The position numbers and the translations under genes were made by a program. A model generated the notes under the pieces. That model did no database searches. It was not told the DNA's origin and saw nothing but the letters and a program-made list of their open reading frames with translations. From the NCBI GenBank assembly GCA_038230835.1, contig JBBRMM010000001.1:62001-126000 (forward strand): a stretch of 64,000 bases of DNA, given 5' to 3'. The DNA is from DASUHT01 sp038230835 (GTDB lineage: Bacteria > Actinomycetota > Thermoleophilia > Gaiellales > JAICJC01). Below are positions 1 through 8,079 of the stretch, piece after piece (position 1 is the stretch's first letter; each line of letters begins with the position of its first letter).

Positions 1-126
1 GTGGTGGTGGTGAAGCTGCTCATGACCGCTCCTTCGGATCCTGCGATCGCCCAACGCGATCGCGACCGGCAGATCGTCCTGAAGACCGGTAACCACCCGG
101 CAAGAATGCGGTCAGAGCGCCGGTAA
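1..126 (+). other. possible 3' end of a gene cut by the window edge
   Basis: Frame 1 is open from the first base to a TAA at 124-126 and would encode about 41 residues beginning with a run of valines. It could be the tail of an upstream gene on the plus strand. It matches no family I recognise and is too short to judge, so it may be chance. Bases 127-146 hold nothing else I can name. Confidence 0.2.
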
Positions 127-146
127 TTCGGATGATTCCGCGTGAT

Positions 147-164
147 ACGGTGACCTGTCACCGT
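147..164. promoter_or_regulatory. 18 bp palindrome over the SARP start codon, possible operator
   Basis: The two 8 bp arms ACGGTGAC and GTCACCGT are perfectly complementary around a CT centre. The right arm covers the first two bases of the GTG start codon at 163. A palindrome here would place a dimeric DNA-binding protein over the translation or transcription start, which suits autoregulation by the regulator encoded downstream. That role is inference. Confidence 0.4.
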
Positions 165-2967
165 GGAGGGGCTCTCCTATCTGCTGCTCGGCCCACTGGA
201 GGTGCGCCGCGGGAGCGTGTCCGTCCCGGTCGGTGCGGGCAAGCCGCTCGAGTTGCTGGCGCTGCTGCTCATTGAGCGTAACCACGCGCTGTCGACGGAC
301 TCGCTGGTCGAACAGCTGTGGGACGGGCGACCACCGGAGACTGCGGTCAAGATCGTGCAGAACGCCGTCTCGACGCTGCGCAGGGCGTTCGGCGACGGAG
401 CGGACGAGGTGCTGGTGACGCGCGGGCGTGGTTATGAGCTGGTGGTGCCGACAGGCGCGACCGACGTCGATCGCTTTCAGGCGCTGGTGGAGCGAGGGCG
501 CGCCGACCTGGCCGGCGGCGACGCCGATCAGGCCATGACGACGCTGCGCAAGGCGCTGGCCCTGTGGCGTGGCGAGCCGCTCGCCGACGTCGCCTACCAC
601 GCCCTCGCACGCGACGAGATAGCGCGCCTCCAGGAGCAGCGGCTGGCGGCGACCGAGGAACGGATTGATGCCGACTTGGCCGCGGGGGGTGGCGCAGGCG
701 TGGTGGCCGAACTCGAGCAATTGGTGGGCCGCAACCCACTGCGTGAGCGGCTGCGCGGGCAGCTGATGCTGGCGCTCTACCGATCGGGGCGGCAGGCGCG
801 GGCGCTGGAGGTCTACGCCGAGGGCAGGCGCGAGCTCTCGGAGCAGCTCGGCATCGAGCCAGCCGAGGAGCTGAAGCGGCTCGAGCGGTCGATCCTGGCG
901 CATGACCACCACCTGGGTGGCTCGCGGCGTCGCCCCGCACCCGCCCCGCGTCACCGGCTGGGCTGGCGGCTGGTCGCGGCCGGCGTCGGCGTGCTGGCGG
1001 CTGCGGCGGTGGTGGCGGGTCTGGTCGTGAGCCGAGGTGGTCGTGGCGTCGTGCCGATCGCCGCAGCGCCGGGAGACACGGTGGCGCTGGTCGATCCGGC
1101 CACTGGTCACGTCATGGCGGAGTACCCGGTTGGTCACACGCCGACACGTCTGGTCACCGCGGCCGGCGTGGCCTGGTCGCTCAACGCCGACGACGGCACC
1201 ATCTCCCGGATTGACTTGCAAAGTGGCAGGGTGCGGACCGTTTCGCCGGGTGCCACTCCGGTTGACCTGACGGTCGGCGGAGGCTGGTTGTGGGTGAGCG
1301 TCCTCACCGTCCACTCATCTGCGGGCAGCGGCCAGGGCACGTTCAGAGCGACCCTGGAACGGCTCGACGAGACCACCCTTGCGGTGAGCGGACGCGTGCG
1401 CCTACCGGGCATCGGGTTTTCCGGCGCCCCGGGTGGCGGCAGGGTACCCCTGGCGTACGCGGGCGGCAAGGTCTGGGTCGGGGAGCCGGCGCTGGTGGCC
1501 GTCGATCCTGTCCGGCTGCACGTCACGAACCGCGCCCGCGGCGTGCTGTCCGTGGGATCGCTGGCCGCAGGGCTGGGATCGGTTTGGGCTGCGGGCGGCG
1601 GATCGGGGGCGACGCTCTACCGGATTGATCCGAGGTCGGCGACAGTCGTCCAACGGGTCGACCTGCCCGCCACCTCGGCCGGGCCGGTCGCCGTCGGCGC
1701 AGGCGCGGTTTGGATGACCGACCCCGGTCCCGGGCGGATCTGGCGGATCGATCCAGGACCGCCGGCGCACACCCGATCGCTGCAGGTCGGCGCCGGCGCC
1801 CTCGGCCTCGCGGCGGTCGGCGACGCCGTGTGGGTGTCCGGCGCTGTTGACGGGACGCTCTCTCGTGTGTCTGCAAACGGCCGGTCCGGTACCAGCCGGA
1901 TCGCGGTGGGCGGAATCCCCGAGGCGGTCGCGGTCGACTCGCGTGGAGTGCTGGTGGCAGTGGCCGGCGGCGATGGCCTGCAAGCGGACTCGACCGACTC
2001 GGCGAGCATCACATCGGTTTCGGGGGCGCGTTGCGGCGCGGTGGTGCACGGCACCGCATCACCCCAGTTCCTGATCGTCGCCGACCTGCCGATCATCGGA
2101 GAGATGAAGCCGGAGGGGCTGCCGATGAGCCAGGCGATCCTCTACGAACTGCGCACGCACGACTTCCGGGCCGGCCGCTACCGGCTCGGATACCAGGTGT
2201 GCGACGATGTCTCGCCGGTGACCGGCGCGCCGGACACCGCCAGCTGCAGCGCGGCCGCGGGTGCCTACGCGCGAACCGACAGCGTGATCGGCATGATCGG
2301 GCCGTTCACCTCGCTCTGCGCTGTCGAACAGCTGGCGACACTGAACCGGGCCGGACCGCTGGCGGCGGTGTCACCGTCCAACTCGCGCCCCGGGCTCACG
2401 CACGGTGGACCCGGTGAGCAAGCCAACGAGCCGGAGCGGTTCCGGCCCACCGGCCTGGTCAGCTACGCCCGGGTGATTCCCGCCGACGACCTGCAGGGCG
2501 TGGCAGCCGCGGACCTAGCGCAGACGTTCGGGCTGCACCGCGTCTACGTGTACCGCAGCAGCTGGTTCACTCCCGACTACCGCGGCCGGCCAGCAAGGCA
2601 TCCAGGTGATCGGCCCGGCGACGCCAAGCCCGGCGCACACTGCCGCAGTGGTCGCACGGCTGAAGGCACAGGGCGTCGACGGCATCTTCGTCAGCGGCGG
2701 CACCCAGCTCGGCACCGGGGGTACCAACACCGACCTGCAGAGCTTCCTCGCCGCGGCCAGACGCGCCATTCCGGGGATCACGCTCATCGGCGATGCCGGG
2801 CTAAGAACGCCGCCCACCCCGCCGGGGATGCACATCGCCGCGGAGGGCGTGTTCGACCCCGGCGCGCAGCTCCCCGCCCCCGGTGTGCGATTCGTGCGGG
2901 CGTTCGGTCTGACACAGCCGGGGGGCGAGGTCAGCGCCTACTCCGCCAACGCCGCCCAGGCGGCTGA
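163..2967 (+). CDS. membrane-anchored SARP/BTAD regulator with beta-propeller and binding-protein domain (frameshifted)
   Basis: Residues 1-95 form an OmpR-type winged helix (ends RGRGYELVVP) and 98-245 a BTAD helical domain, the AfsR/SARP architecture. A basic linker leads to one transmembrane segment at about 267-290. A repeated propeller-like region follows (repeats such as GGGWLWV, GAGAVWM, GDAVWV), then from about residue 617 a Leu/Ile/Val-type periplasmic binding fold (IGPFTSLCAVEQLATLNRAGPLAAVSPSNS, shown here in part: IGPFTSLC and AAVSPSNS). The layout suggests an extracytoplasmic ligand sensor joined to a cytoplasmic DNA-binding head. Authentic coding in this frame ends near base 2580; beyond it the translation turns into Arg/Pro-rich junk while the binding-protein domain continues in the next frame (2582-3172). 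The GTG start gives the canonical N-terminus. Confidence 0.75.
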   Translation: MEGLSYLLLGPLEVRRGSVSVPVGAGKPLELLALLLIERNHALSTDSLVEQLWDGRPPETAVKIVQNAVSTLRRAFGDGADEVLVTRGRGYELVVPTGATDVDRFQALVERGRADLAGGDADQAMTTLRKALALWRGEPLADVAYHALARDEIARLQEQRLAATEERIDADLAAGGGAGVVAELEQLVGRNPLRERLRGQLMLALYRSGRQARALEVYAEGRRELSEQLGIEPAEELKRLERSILAHDHHLGGSRRRPAPAPRHRLGWRLVAAGVGVLAAAAVVAGLVVSRGGRGVVPIAAAPGDTVALVDPATGHVMAEYPVGHTPTRLVTAAGVAWSLNADDGTISRIDLQSGRVRTVSPGATPVDLTVGGGWLWVSVLTVHSSAGSGQGTFRATLERLDETTLAVSGRVRLPGIGFSGAPGGGRVPLAYAGGKVWVGEPALVAVDPVRLHVTNRARGVLSVGSLAAGLGSVWAAGGGSGATLYRIDPRSATVVQRVDLPATSAGPVAVGAGAVWMTDPGPGRIWRIDPGPPAHTRSLQVGAGALGLAAVGDAVWVSGAVDGTLSRVSANGRSGTSRIAVGGIPEAVAVDSRGVLVAVAGGDGLQADSTDSASITSVSGARCGAVVHGTASPQFLIVADLPIIGEMKPEGLPMSQAILYELRTHDFRAGRYRLGYQVCDDVSPVTGAPDTASCSAAAGAYARTDSVIGMIGPFTSLCAVEQLATLNRAGPLAAVSPSNSRPGLTHGGPGEQANEPERFRPTGLVSYARVIPADDLQGVAAADLAQTFGLHRVYVYRSSWFTPDYRGRPARHPGDRPGDAKPGAHCRSGRTAEGTGRRRHLRQRRHPARHRGYQHRPAELPRRGQTRHSGDHAHRRCRAKNAAHPAGDAHRRGGRVRPRRAAPRPRCAIRAGVRSDTAGGRGQRLLRQRRPGG

Positions 2968-3172
2968 GGTGTTGCTGGCGGCCATCGCCCACTCGGACGG
3001 CACGCGGGCGTCGGTGACGCGCGCGCTGCTTAAGGTCAGCGTCACGGACGGCATTCTCGGGAGCTTCGGCTTCGACCGCAACGGCGACATGACCACCAAC
3101 CTGATCCCGGTCGTCCAGGACGGCCGGCTGGCTGAGGTGCTGCAGGTACACCCCCTCGACGCCGGCCAGTGA
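2606..3172 (+). CDS. C-terminal half of the binding-protein domain, out of frame with the SARP gene
   Basis: This frame continues the periplasmic-binding-like domain of the preceding gene: from base 2582 it reads AAGQQGIQVIGPAT, then GVDGIFVSGG, a LivJ-like second lobe and a normal TGA. The first possible start is GTG 2606, but there is no ribosome binding site or N-terminus of its own, so it is best read as the 3' part of the 163 gene. At the join, the helix that normally follows the aromatic residue after the beta-strand (SSWFTPDY) seems to be missing. That points to a small deletion of about a dozen codons plus a frame change rather than a single-base error. Without correction the gene would be a pseudogene. 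Confidence 0.6.
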   Translation: MIGPATPSPAHTAAVVARLKAQGVDGIFVSGGTQLGTGGTNTDLQSFLAAARRAIPGITLIGDAGLRTPPTPPGMHIAAEGVFDPGAQLPAPGVRFVRAFGLTQPGGEVSAYSANAAQAAEVLLAAIAHSDGTRASVTRALLKVSVTDGILGSFGFDRNGDMTTNLIPVVQDGRLAEVLQVHPLDAGQ

Positions 3173-3208
3173 CGCGCGTCATTGGACACGCAACAATCTA
3201 ATCAAGCG

Positions 3209-3316
3209 GTGCGGATCGAGGTCCTGATCGAGTTCCGACCGACGGGAGCTCAGCAGCTTCTGTTCGCGCTGGTGGGTCCGCTGATCCGTCGCCAGATACC
3301 CAAGCAGTTCACCTGA
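3209..3316 (+). pseudogene. possible SRPBCC-type gene fragment
   Basis: Thirty-five codons (IEVLIEFRPTGAQQLLFALV, then GPLIRRQ) resemble the last beta-strand and C-terminal helix of SRPBCC/polyketide-cyclase proteins. There is no room for the rest of such a protein, because the previous gene ends at 3172 in the same frame. I read it as a remnant; the similarity is by eye only. Confidence 0.3.
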
Positions 3317-3530
3317 GATCGGGTTTCCCGCGCGCCTCGAACACGAGCCGTGACGACCGGTCGTGCATCGTGGTCGTCAAGTCGTCAGGAACCGCGCGTC
3401 GTTTCGCATATCAGCCAGCGTTCGACACCAAGATGTCGGCGATGAAGGGCATGCCCGAGGTATCGACCACCGGTCCGGACAACACACTGCGGCTGACCGT
3501 GACGGTCGCCTGAGTCTCCTCCCCGGGACG

Positions 3531-3567
3531 ACGCCGCTCCTCGACTCGTGTCCTCGAGGGGCGGCGT
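3531..3567 (+). terminator. Rho-independent terminator
   Basis: A 14 bp stem (ACGCCGCTCCTCGA paired with TCGAGGGGCGGCGT, one T-G wobble) with a 9 nt loop is followed by a short T run. It lies just after the TGA at 3511-3513 and ends whatever transcription unit that codon belongs to, insulating copA. Confidence 0.6.
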
Positions 3568-3752
3568 TTGCGTCGTCGGGTGAGCATTGCGTCGCGCGCA
3601 CCTGCGTAGTTCCCACTACGTCGAGTTGGGGGCATCCCCCGACGTTGGGCATACCCCGGTGCTGCGCTGGCCGGCTGCATGCTGATGATGGGCTGGATGA
3701 TGTGGATGATGATGGGCGGCATGGGCCACGGCGACAAGAAGTGCCCCCGTTT

Positions 3753-3769
3753 ATACCCCCAGGTGGTAT
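3753..3769. promoter_or_regulatory. CsoR-type operator upstream of copA
   Basis: The 17 bp sequence ATACCCCCAGGTGGTAT is a near-perfect inverted repeat (only two symmetric mismatches) with the ATACC...GGTAT ends and C/G-rich core of known CsoR operators. It ends 15 bp before the copA start, and a CsoR gene lies downstream of copA. Copper-free CsoR would bind here and repress; Cu(I) would release it. The motif is seen; the function is inferred from the family. Confidence 0.7.
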
Positions 3770-3784
3770 TTTGGGGAGATGGAC

Positions 3785-5902
3785 ATGACAGCCGCCACCA
3801 CCGGAATCGAGCTTGACATCGAGGGCATGACCTGTGCTTCGTGCGCGGCGCGCGTCGAGCGCAAGCTGAACCAACTGCCGGGCGTCGAGGCGAGCGTCAA
3901 CTACGCCACCGAGCGGGCAAGCGTGCACTGCCCGCCCGATGTCGGCGTCGACCAGCTCGTGGGCGCCGTCGAGGCGACCGGCTACCACGCCGCCGTTCAC
4001 GGCGCTCCCGGGGGGGCTGCGGGCCACCATCACCACGATGAACCGGTCGTATTGCTGCGGCGACGGCTCGAGATCGCGGTGCTGCTGACCGTCCCATTGG
4101 CCCTGGTGGCGATGGTCCCGCCGCTCCAGTTCTCGGGCTGGGAGTGGTTGGCGTTGGCGCTCTCGACCCCGGTCGTCTTCTACTGCGGGATCGGGTTCCA
4201 CCGCGCGACGCTCACCAATGCACGGCACGGCGCCGCAGCGATGGATACGCTGATCTCGCTCGGCACCCTCGCCGCGTGGGCGTGGGCGTGGTCGACCGTC
4301 GTGCTCGTTGCCGACCTGAGCGCCGACACCTACTTTGAGGTGGCGGCGGTGATCACGACGCTGATCCTGCTCGGCCGCTACCTGGAGGCCCACGCCAGGC
4401 GCCGATCCGGCGAGGCGATCCGCAAGCTGCTCGAACTGGGCGCCAAGGAAGCGCGCCTGTTGCGCGACGGCGGCGAGGTGCTGGTTCCGGTCGACCAGCT
4501 CGCAGTGGACGATCGCTTCGTCGTTCGCCCCGGCGAGAAGATCGCCACCGACGGCGTGGTCGAGGATGGCGCGTCCGCGATCGACCAGTCGATGCTGACA
4601 GGCGAATCCGTCCCGGTCGAGGTCGTCCCCGGAGTGGACGTGGCGGGCGCGACGATCAACACCTACGGCCGCTTGATCGTTCGCGTAACCGAGGTTGGCG
4701 CTGACACCGCGCTCGCCCAGATCGCGTACCTCGTCGACCGGGCTCAGACCGGCAAGGCGCCGGTGCAGCGCCTGGCAGACCGCGTCTCCGCCGTCTTCGT
4801 TCCCGTGGTGATGGCGATCTCCCTCGCCACCCTGGGCGGTTGGTTGGCGTTCGGAGCGTCGGCCTCTTCGGCGTTCACCGCTGCGGTCGCGGTGCTGATC
4901 ATCGCCTGTCCGTGTGCCCTCGGGCTGGCCACGCCGACGGCGCTCATGGTCGGCACCGGCCGCGGCGCCCAGCTCGGCATCCTGATCAAAGGCCCCGAGA
5001 TCCTCGAGCAGACGCGCCGCGTCGGGACGATCGTCCTGGACAAGACCGGAACGATCACCGAGGGCCGGATGCAGCTGGCCGGGATCGACCCGGTGAACGG
5101 TGCGACCCCCGCGGAGATCATGCGTCTCGCCGGCGCGGTCGAGGCTGCCTCCGAGCACCCGATCGCTCAAGCGGTCGCGACCGCGGCACGCGCTGAGCTC
5201 GGCGACCTACCCCCCGTGTCGGACTTCCGCAACCTGCCCGGGATCGGCGTGCGCGGTCTCGTCGAAGGCCACGCGGTCGAGGTCGGTCGCCAAGCCGGCG
5301 CGATCACGGTCGCCTGGGACGGTCGGCCGCGCGCGACACTCACGGTTCGCGACACCGTCAGGCCCACCAGCAAGGAGGCGATCGCGGAGCTGAAACGGCT
5401 CGGCCTGACGCCGGTGCTTCTGACCGGCGACAACCGCGCGACGGCCGAGCAGGTGGCACGCGAGGTTGGGATCGAGCGCGTGCTGGCGGAGGTCTACCCG
5501 CAGGACAAGGTTGCCGAGATCGTCCGGCTCCAAGAGCAGGGCGAGGTCGTGGCGATGGTCGGGGACGGTGTCAACGACGCTCCCGCGTTGGCCCAGGCCG
5601 ACCTCGGCCTTGCCATCGGCACCGGCACCGACGTCGCCATCGAAGCCAGCGACCTCACCCTCGTCACCGGCGACCTGCGTGCGGCGGCCGACGCGATCCG
5701 CCTCGCGCGCCGCACGCTCGCCACGATCAAAGCCAACCTCTTCTGGGCGTTCGCCTACAACGTGGCGGCGATCCCACTGGCCGTCGCAGGCCTCCTGAAC
5801 CCGGTCATCGCCGCCGCCGCCATGGCCGCGTCGAGTCTGTTCGTCGTCGGCAACTCCCTGCGCCTGCGCGGGTTCCGGACCATCCGGACGTCGAGGGGGT
5901 GA
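3785..5902 (+). CDS. copA: copper-translocating P1B-type ATPase
   Basis: Exports Cu(I) from the cytoplasm using ATP. It has one N-terminal heavy-metal-associated domain with GMTCASC, a His-rich linker (GHHHHDE), the membrane ion-site motif CPC in IIACPCALG, the phosphorylation motif DKTGT, the P1B-specific EHPIA and the hinge motif GDGVNDAP. About 705 residues, normal for the family. An ATG at 3779 is also in frame but sits directly on the GGGGAG ribosome binding site (3773-3778); the ATG at 3785 leaves a 6 nt spacer and is preferred. A CsoR-type operator lies just upstream and csoR follows 7 nt after the stop, so this is a copper-induced efflux operon. Confidence 0.93.
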   Translation: MTAATTGIELDIEGMTCASCAARVERKLNQLPGVEASVNYATERASVHCPPDVGVDQLVGAVEATGYHAAVHGAPGGAAGHHHHDEPVVLLRRRLEIAVLLTVPLALVAMVPPLQFSGWEWLALALSTPVVFYCGIGFHRATLTNARHGAAAMDTLISLGTLAAWAWAWSTVVLVADLSADTYFEVAAVITTLILLGRYLEAHARRRSGEAIRKLLELGAKEARLLRDGGEVLVPVDQLAVDDRFVVRPGEKIATDGVVEDGASAIDQSMLTGESVPVEVVPGVDVAGATINTYGRLIVRVTEVGADTALAQIAYLVDRAQTGKAPVQRLADRVSAVFVPVVMAISLATLGGWLAFGASASSAFTAAVAVLIIACPCALGLATPTALMVGTGRGAQLGILIKGPEILEQTRRVGTIVLDKTGTITEGRMQLAGIDPVNGATPAEIMRLAGAVEAASEHPIAQAVATAARAELGDLPPVSDFRNLPGIGVRGLVEGHAVEVGRQAGAITVAWDGRPRATLTVRDTVRPTSKEAIAELKRLGLTPVLLTGDNRATAEQVAREVGIERVLAEVYPQDKVAEIVRLQEQGEVVAMVGDGVNDAPALAQADLGLAIGTGTDVAIEASDLTLVTGDLRAAADAIRLARRTLATIKANLFWAFAYNVAAIPLAVAGLLNPVIAAAAMAASSLFVVGNSLRLRGFRTIRTSRG

Positions 5903-5909
5903 GACCGGT

Positions 5910-6200
5910 ATGGGTTACGGCTACGTGAACGACAAGGACGCGCTGGTCAAACGGCTGCACCGCATCGAGGGGCAGGTGCGCGGCATCGAGCGGATGGTCG
6001 ACGAGGAGCGCTACTGCATCGACATACTGACCCAGATCGGCGCCGTCTCGACCGCGCTCGAAAGCCTCGCTCAGAAGCTGCTCGAAGATCACGCGAACCA
6101 CTGCGTCGCCGGTGCGCTCGCCTCGGGCAGCCGCGAGGAGGCCGAGACCAAGACCCGCGAGCTGCTCGAGGCCGTCCACCGGTTCACGCGCACCCGCTGA
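5910..6200 (+). CDS. csoR: copper-sensing repressor CsoR
   Basis: A 96-residue all-helical DUF156-family repressor. The Cu(I) ligand triad is intact: Cys36 (ERYCIDIL), His61 and Cys65 (DHANHC), matching the residue numbers of mycobacterial CsoR. The usual N-terminal RLHRIEGQVRGIERM region is present. The gene sits 7 nt downstream of copA, and a CsoR-like palindrome overlaps the copA upstream region, so it most likely represses its own operon. The Cys-His-Cys set argues against the formaldehyde sensor FrmR or nickel sensor RcnR. Confidence 0.9.
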   Translation: MGYGYVNDKDALVKRLHRIEGQVRGIERMVDEERYCIDILTQIGAVSTALESLAQKLLEDHANHCVAGALASGSREEAETKTRELLEAVHRFTRTR

Positions 6201-6217
6201 ACGAGCTCACGCCTCGG

Positions 6218-6253
6218 GCGGCGGGTGGCGCCCGGTGAGGCGCCACCCGCCGC
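6218..6253. terminator. bidirectional hairpin between convergent genes
   Basis: A perfect 15 bp stem (GCGGCGGGTGGCGCC and its complement) encloses a 6 nt loop between the ends of csoR (plus) and the VOC gene (minus). There is no T tract, as is common for actinobacterial terminators. Confidence 0.6.
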
Positions 6254-6262
6254 TGAAGATCG

Positions 6263-6631
6263 CTACCCGCTCGGCGCCTCGGCGGACGGGTCGTTTTGCC
6301 AGAGGCCGAACTCGTTGCCCTGCGTGTCCTTGCAGGTTGCGAACCAGCCCATCCCCGGCACCGGCATCGGATCGTCGGCCTCGCCGCCGAGCTCCTTCAC
6401 GCGTGCGGCTCCGGCGTTGATCTCGTCCACGTCAAAGTACGCACGTGTGCCCCGCTTGCCGGGCTCCATGTTGGTGATCGCCCCGCCCGTGCTGTCGCCG
6501 ATCCGGGTCATGTGGTACTCGGACGGGCCTGGGAACGACTCGAACTGCCATCCGAACAGCGAGCCCCAGAACTCGCGGCTCTTGGCGGTGTCGTCGGCGG
6601 GGATCTCGAAGTGCACGATCTGGCCAGACAT
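6263..6631 (-). CDS. VOC/glyoxalase-fold family protein
   Basis: A 122-residue protein with a vicinal-oxygen-chelate fold: an N-terminal strand IVHFEIPADD, then FWGSLFGWQFE, and a second half YFDVDEI...GMGWFATCKDTQGNEFGL typical of the small YD-type VOC proteins. The start at 6631 is preceded by GAGGAGGA on the minus strand, which rules out an upstream 37-residue extension. Substrate unknown; related proteins are annotated only as glyoxalase/bleomycin-resistance-like. Transcribed alone, convergent with csoR. Confidence 0.8.
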   Translation of the reverse strand: MSGQIVHFEIPADDTAKSREFWGSLFGWQFESFPGPSEYHMTRIGDSTGGAITNMEPGKRGTRAYFDVDEINAGAARVKELGGEADDPMPVPGMGWFATCKDTQGNEFGLWQNDPSAEAPSG

Positions 6632-6734
6632 TGGTCCTCCTCGAATGTGGCGTCTCGGCGGAGCGCTCCGCTCCGTCGCGGTCAAACCACTAGACCGCGC
6701 AGTGTAGGGAAACTGATCGCGGCTGCGGCGGTGT

Positions 6735-6763
6735 GTGGACAATCTGCTGCGCTTGTCGTATCG
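6735..6763 (+). promoter_or_regulatory. candidate sigma70-type promoter for the 6841 gene
   Basis: TGGACA at 6735-6740, a 17 bp spacer and TATCGT at 6758-6763. It is the best match in the divergent region between the VOC gene and the secreted protein gene and would leave a leader of about 70 nt. Confidence 0.45.
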
Positions 6764-6840
6764 TGAGAATGGTGGACTTGTGGTCGGTCCGCGCTGGGTG
6801 TGGGTCGTAGGTCTTTTTGCATCTCCGTCGAGGGGTCGAG

Positions 6841-8043
6841 ATGAAGCGGATGCTGGGAATCGTCATGGCGCTCGCACTCGCACCGGTACCGGCCGCGGTG
6901 GCGGCGGGGCACGTCGTGGCGGGGGCCGCGCCCCCGTTCAGCGTGAGGCTGAGCGTCGGCGACCCCGCCGGCATCCCCATCCCGGCGCACCCCCGTGCGC
7001 TCTTCGACCGGGGAATCGCGCCACGCGTGTCGCGGACGGACGCGCTCGCCCAGGCGGCCGCCGGCACGACCATCCAGATGTGGTCGGGCAGTGTGACGGA
7101 CGGGTCGCCGTTCCCTTTCACGATGGTGGGCAAGGACCCGTTCACGACGTTGACGTCGCCGAGTACGAGCATCAACACCTACCTGGTGTCGGTGGCCTTC
7201 TCGGTGCCCGCCACGGGGCACTCCTACGACCCTGCGGCCGCTGAGCCGTGCGACCCCGCCGCAGCGTCGCCGCTGAGTCGGGTTCAGGCGTCGCCGGTCT
7301 TTCTCAACAAGTCCTACTCGTGGGGCGGTACCGCGATCGGTACCACGCAGTACGTCGACGCGTTCCAGCGGTCCGAATTCTGGTCGCAAACGAGCCCGAG
7401 CGGGATCAACCCCGGCTATCACGTCAGACTCAAGCTCGGCACCAACACGCTCGAAGTGCTGGTCACCGTCGACGGCGCCCCCGCCGAGATCGCGGGCGCG
7501 TGTGCGAGCGACAACCTGATGGTGCTCGACCTGGCGACATGGGACTCGCTCGTCCAGACCCAACTGCTGCCTCTGCTGGCGTCCAGCGGGGTGGGGCCGA
7601 CGACCTTCCCCATCTTCCTGCTCCACAACGTCGCCCTCTCCGATGGTTTCCTGTGCTGCGTCCTCGGCTACCACAGCGCGTTCGGCAGCCCGGCCCAGAC
7701 CTACGCCGTTGCCGATTACGACACCACAAAACTGTTCGGTGCAGGTGTGAAGGACATCGCTCCGCTCTCGCACGAGGTCGCCGAGTGGATGGACGACCCG
7801 CTCGGTACCAACTCCACGAATGCCTGGGGCAACACCGGCCAGGTGACCGGTTGCCAGTCGAACCTCGAGGTCGCCGACCCGCTGTCGGGAACGCTACTGC
7901 GCGTGTCTCGGGCCGGGTTTGCCTACCACCCGCAGGAGATCGCCTTCTTCTCGTGGTTCTTCCACCAGAGCCCAAGCCTGGGCGTGAACGGTTGGTATTC
8001 GAACAACGCGACGTTCACCGCCCCGGCGGCATCCTGTCCGTAG
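6841..8043 (+). CDS. secreted protein with HExxE motif, possible metallopeptidase
   Basis: A 400-residue protein with a Sec signal peptide (MKRMLGIVMALALAPVPAAVA). The start ATG 6841 has AGGGG five bases upstream; an in-frame TTG at 6817 has no such site. Near residue 310 it contains LSHEVAEWMDDP, like the HELAEAxTDP motif of secreted uncharacterised actinobacterial and fungal proteins thought to bind zinc. Conserved cysteines (SDGFLCCVLGYH, QVTGCQSNLEVADP) flank it. I infer a zinc-dependent or metal-binding extracellular protein. No pathway partner is next to it. Confidence 0.6.
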   Translation: MKRMLGIVMALALAPVPAAVAAGHVVAGAAPPFSVRLSVGDPAGIPIPAHPRALFDRGIAPRVSRTDALAQAAAGTTIQMWSGSVTDGSPFPFTMVGKDPFTTLTSPSTSINTYLVSVAFSVPATGHSYDPAAAEPCDPAAASPLSRVQASPVFLNKSYSWGGTAIGTTQYVDAFQRSEFWSQTSPSGINPGYHVRLKLGTNTLEVLVTVDGAPAEIAGACASDNLMVLDLATWDSLVQTQLLPLLASSGVGPTTFPIFLLHNVALSDGFLCCVLGYHSAFGSPAQTYAVADYDTTKLFGAGVKDIAPLSHEVAEWMDDPLGTNSTNAWGNTGQVTGCQSNLEVADPLSGTLLRVSRAGFAYHPQEIAFFSWFFHQSPSLGVNGWYSNNATFTAPAASCP

Positions 8044-8079
8044 GTTCACCTAGCCGCGCAGAGTTTGGGGCGACCCGCC

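Larger units (their letters stand above)
3317..3778 (+). other. spacer with an unrecognised gene tail, terminator and Met-rich short ORF
   Basis: Frame 1 is open before a TGA at 3511-3513 and ends MSAMKGMPEVSTTGP then NTLRLTVTVA. A strong terminator follows 17 nt later, so this is probably the 3' end of a real or former gene whose 5' part is lost; I do not recognise the family. Further on, an ATG at 3679 opens a short frame reading MLMMGWMMWMMMGGMGHGDK, a Met-rich hydrophobic peptide of the sort found beside copper transport genes. It has no clear ribosome binding site and would run into copA (stop 3814-3816), so it is only a candidate. Confidence 0.35.

Noticed and set aside
112..1314. 400-codon antisense frame over the SARP gene
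   Set aside because: No recognisable domain, no ribosome binding site, and the sense frame is a clear BTAD regulator.
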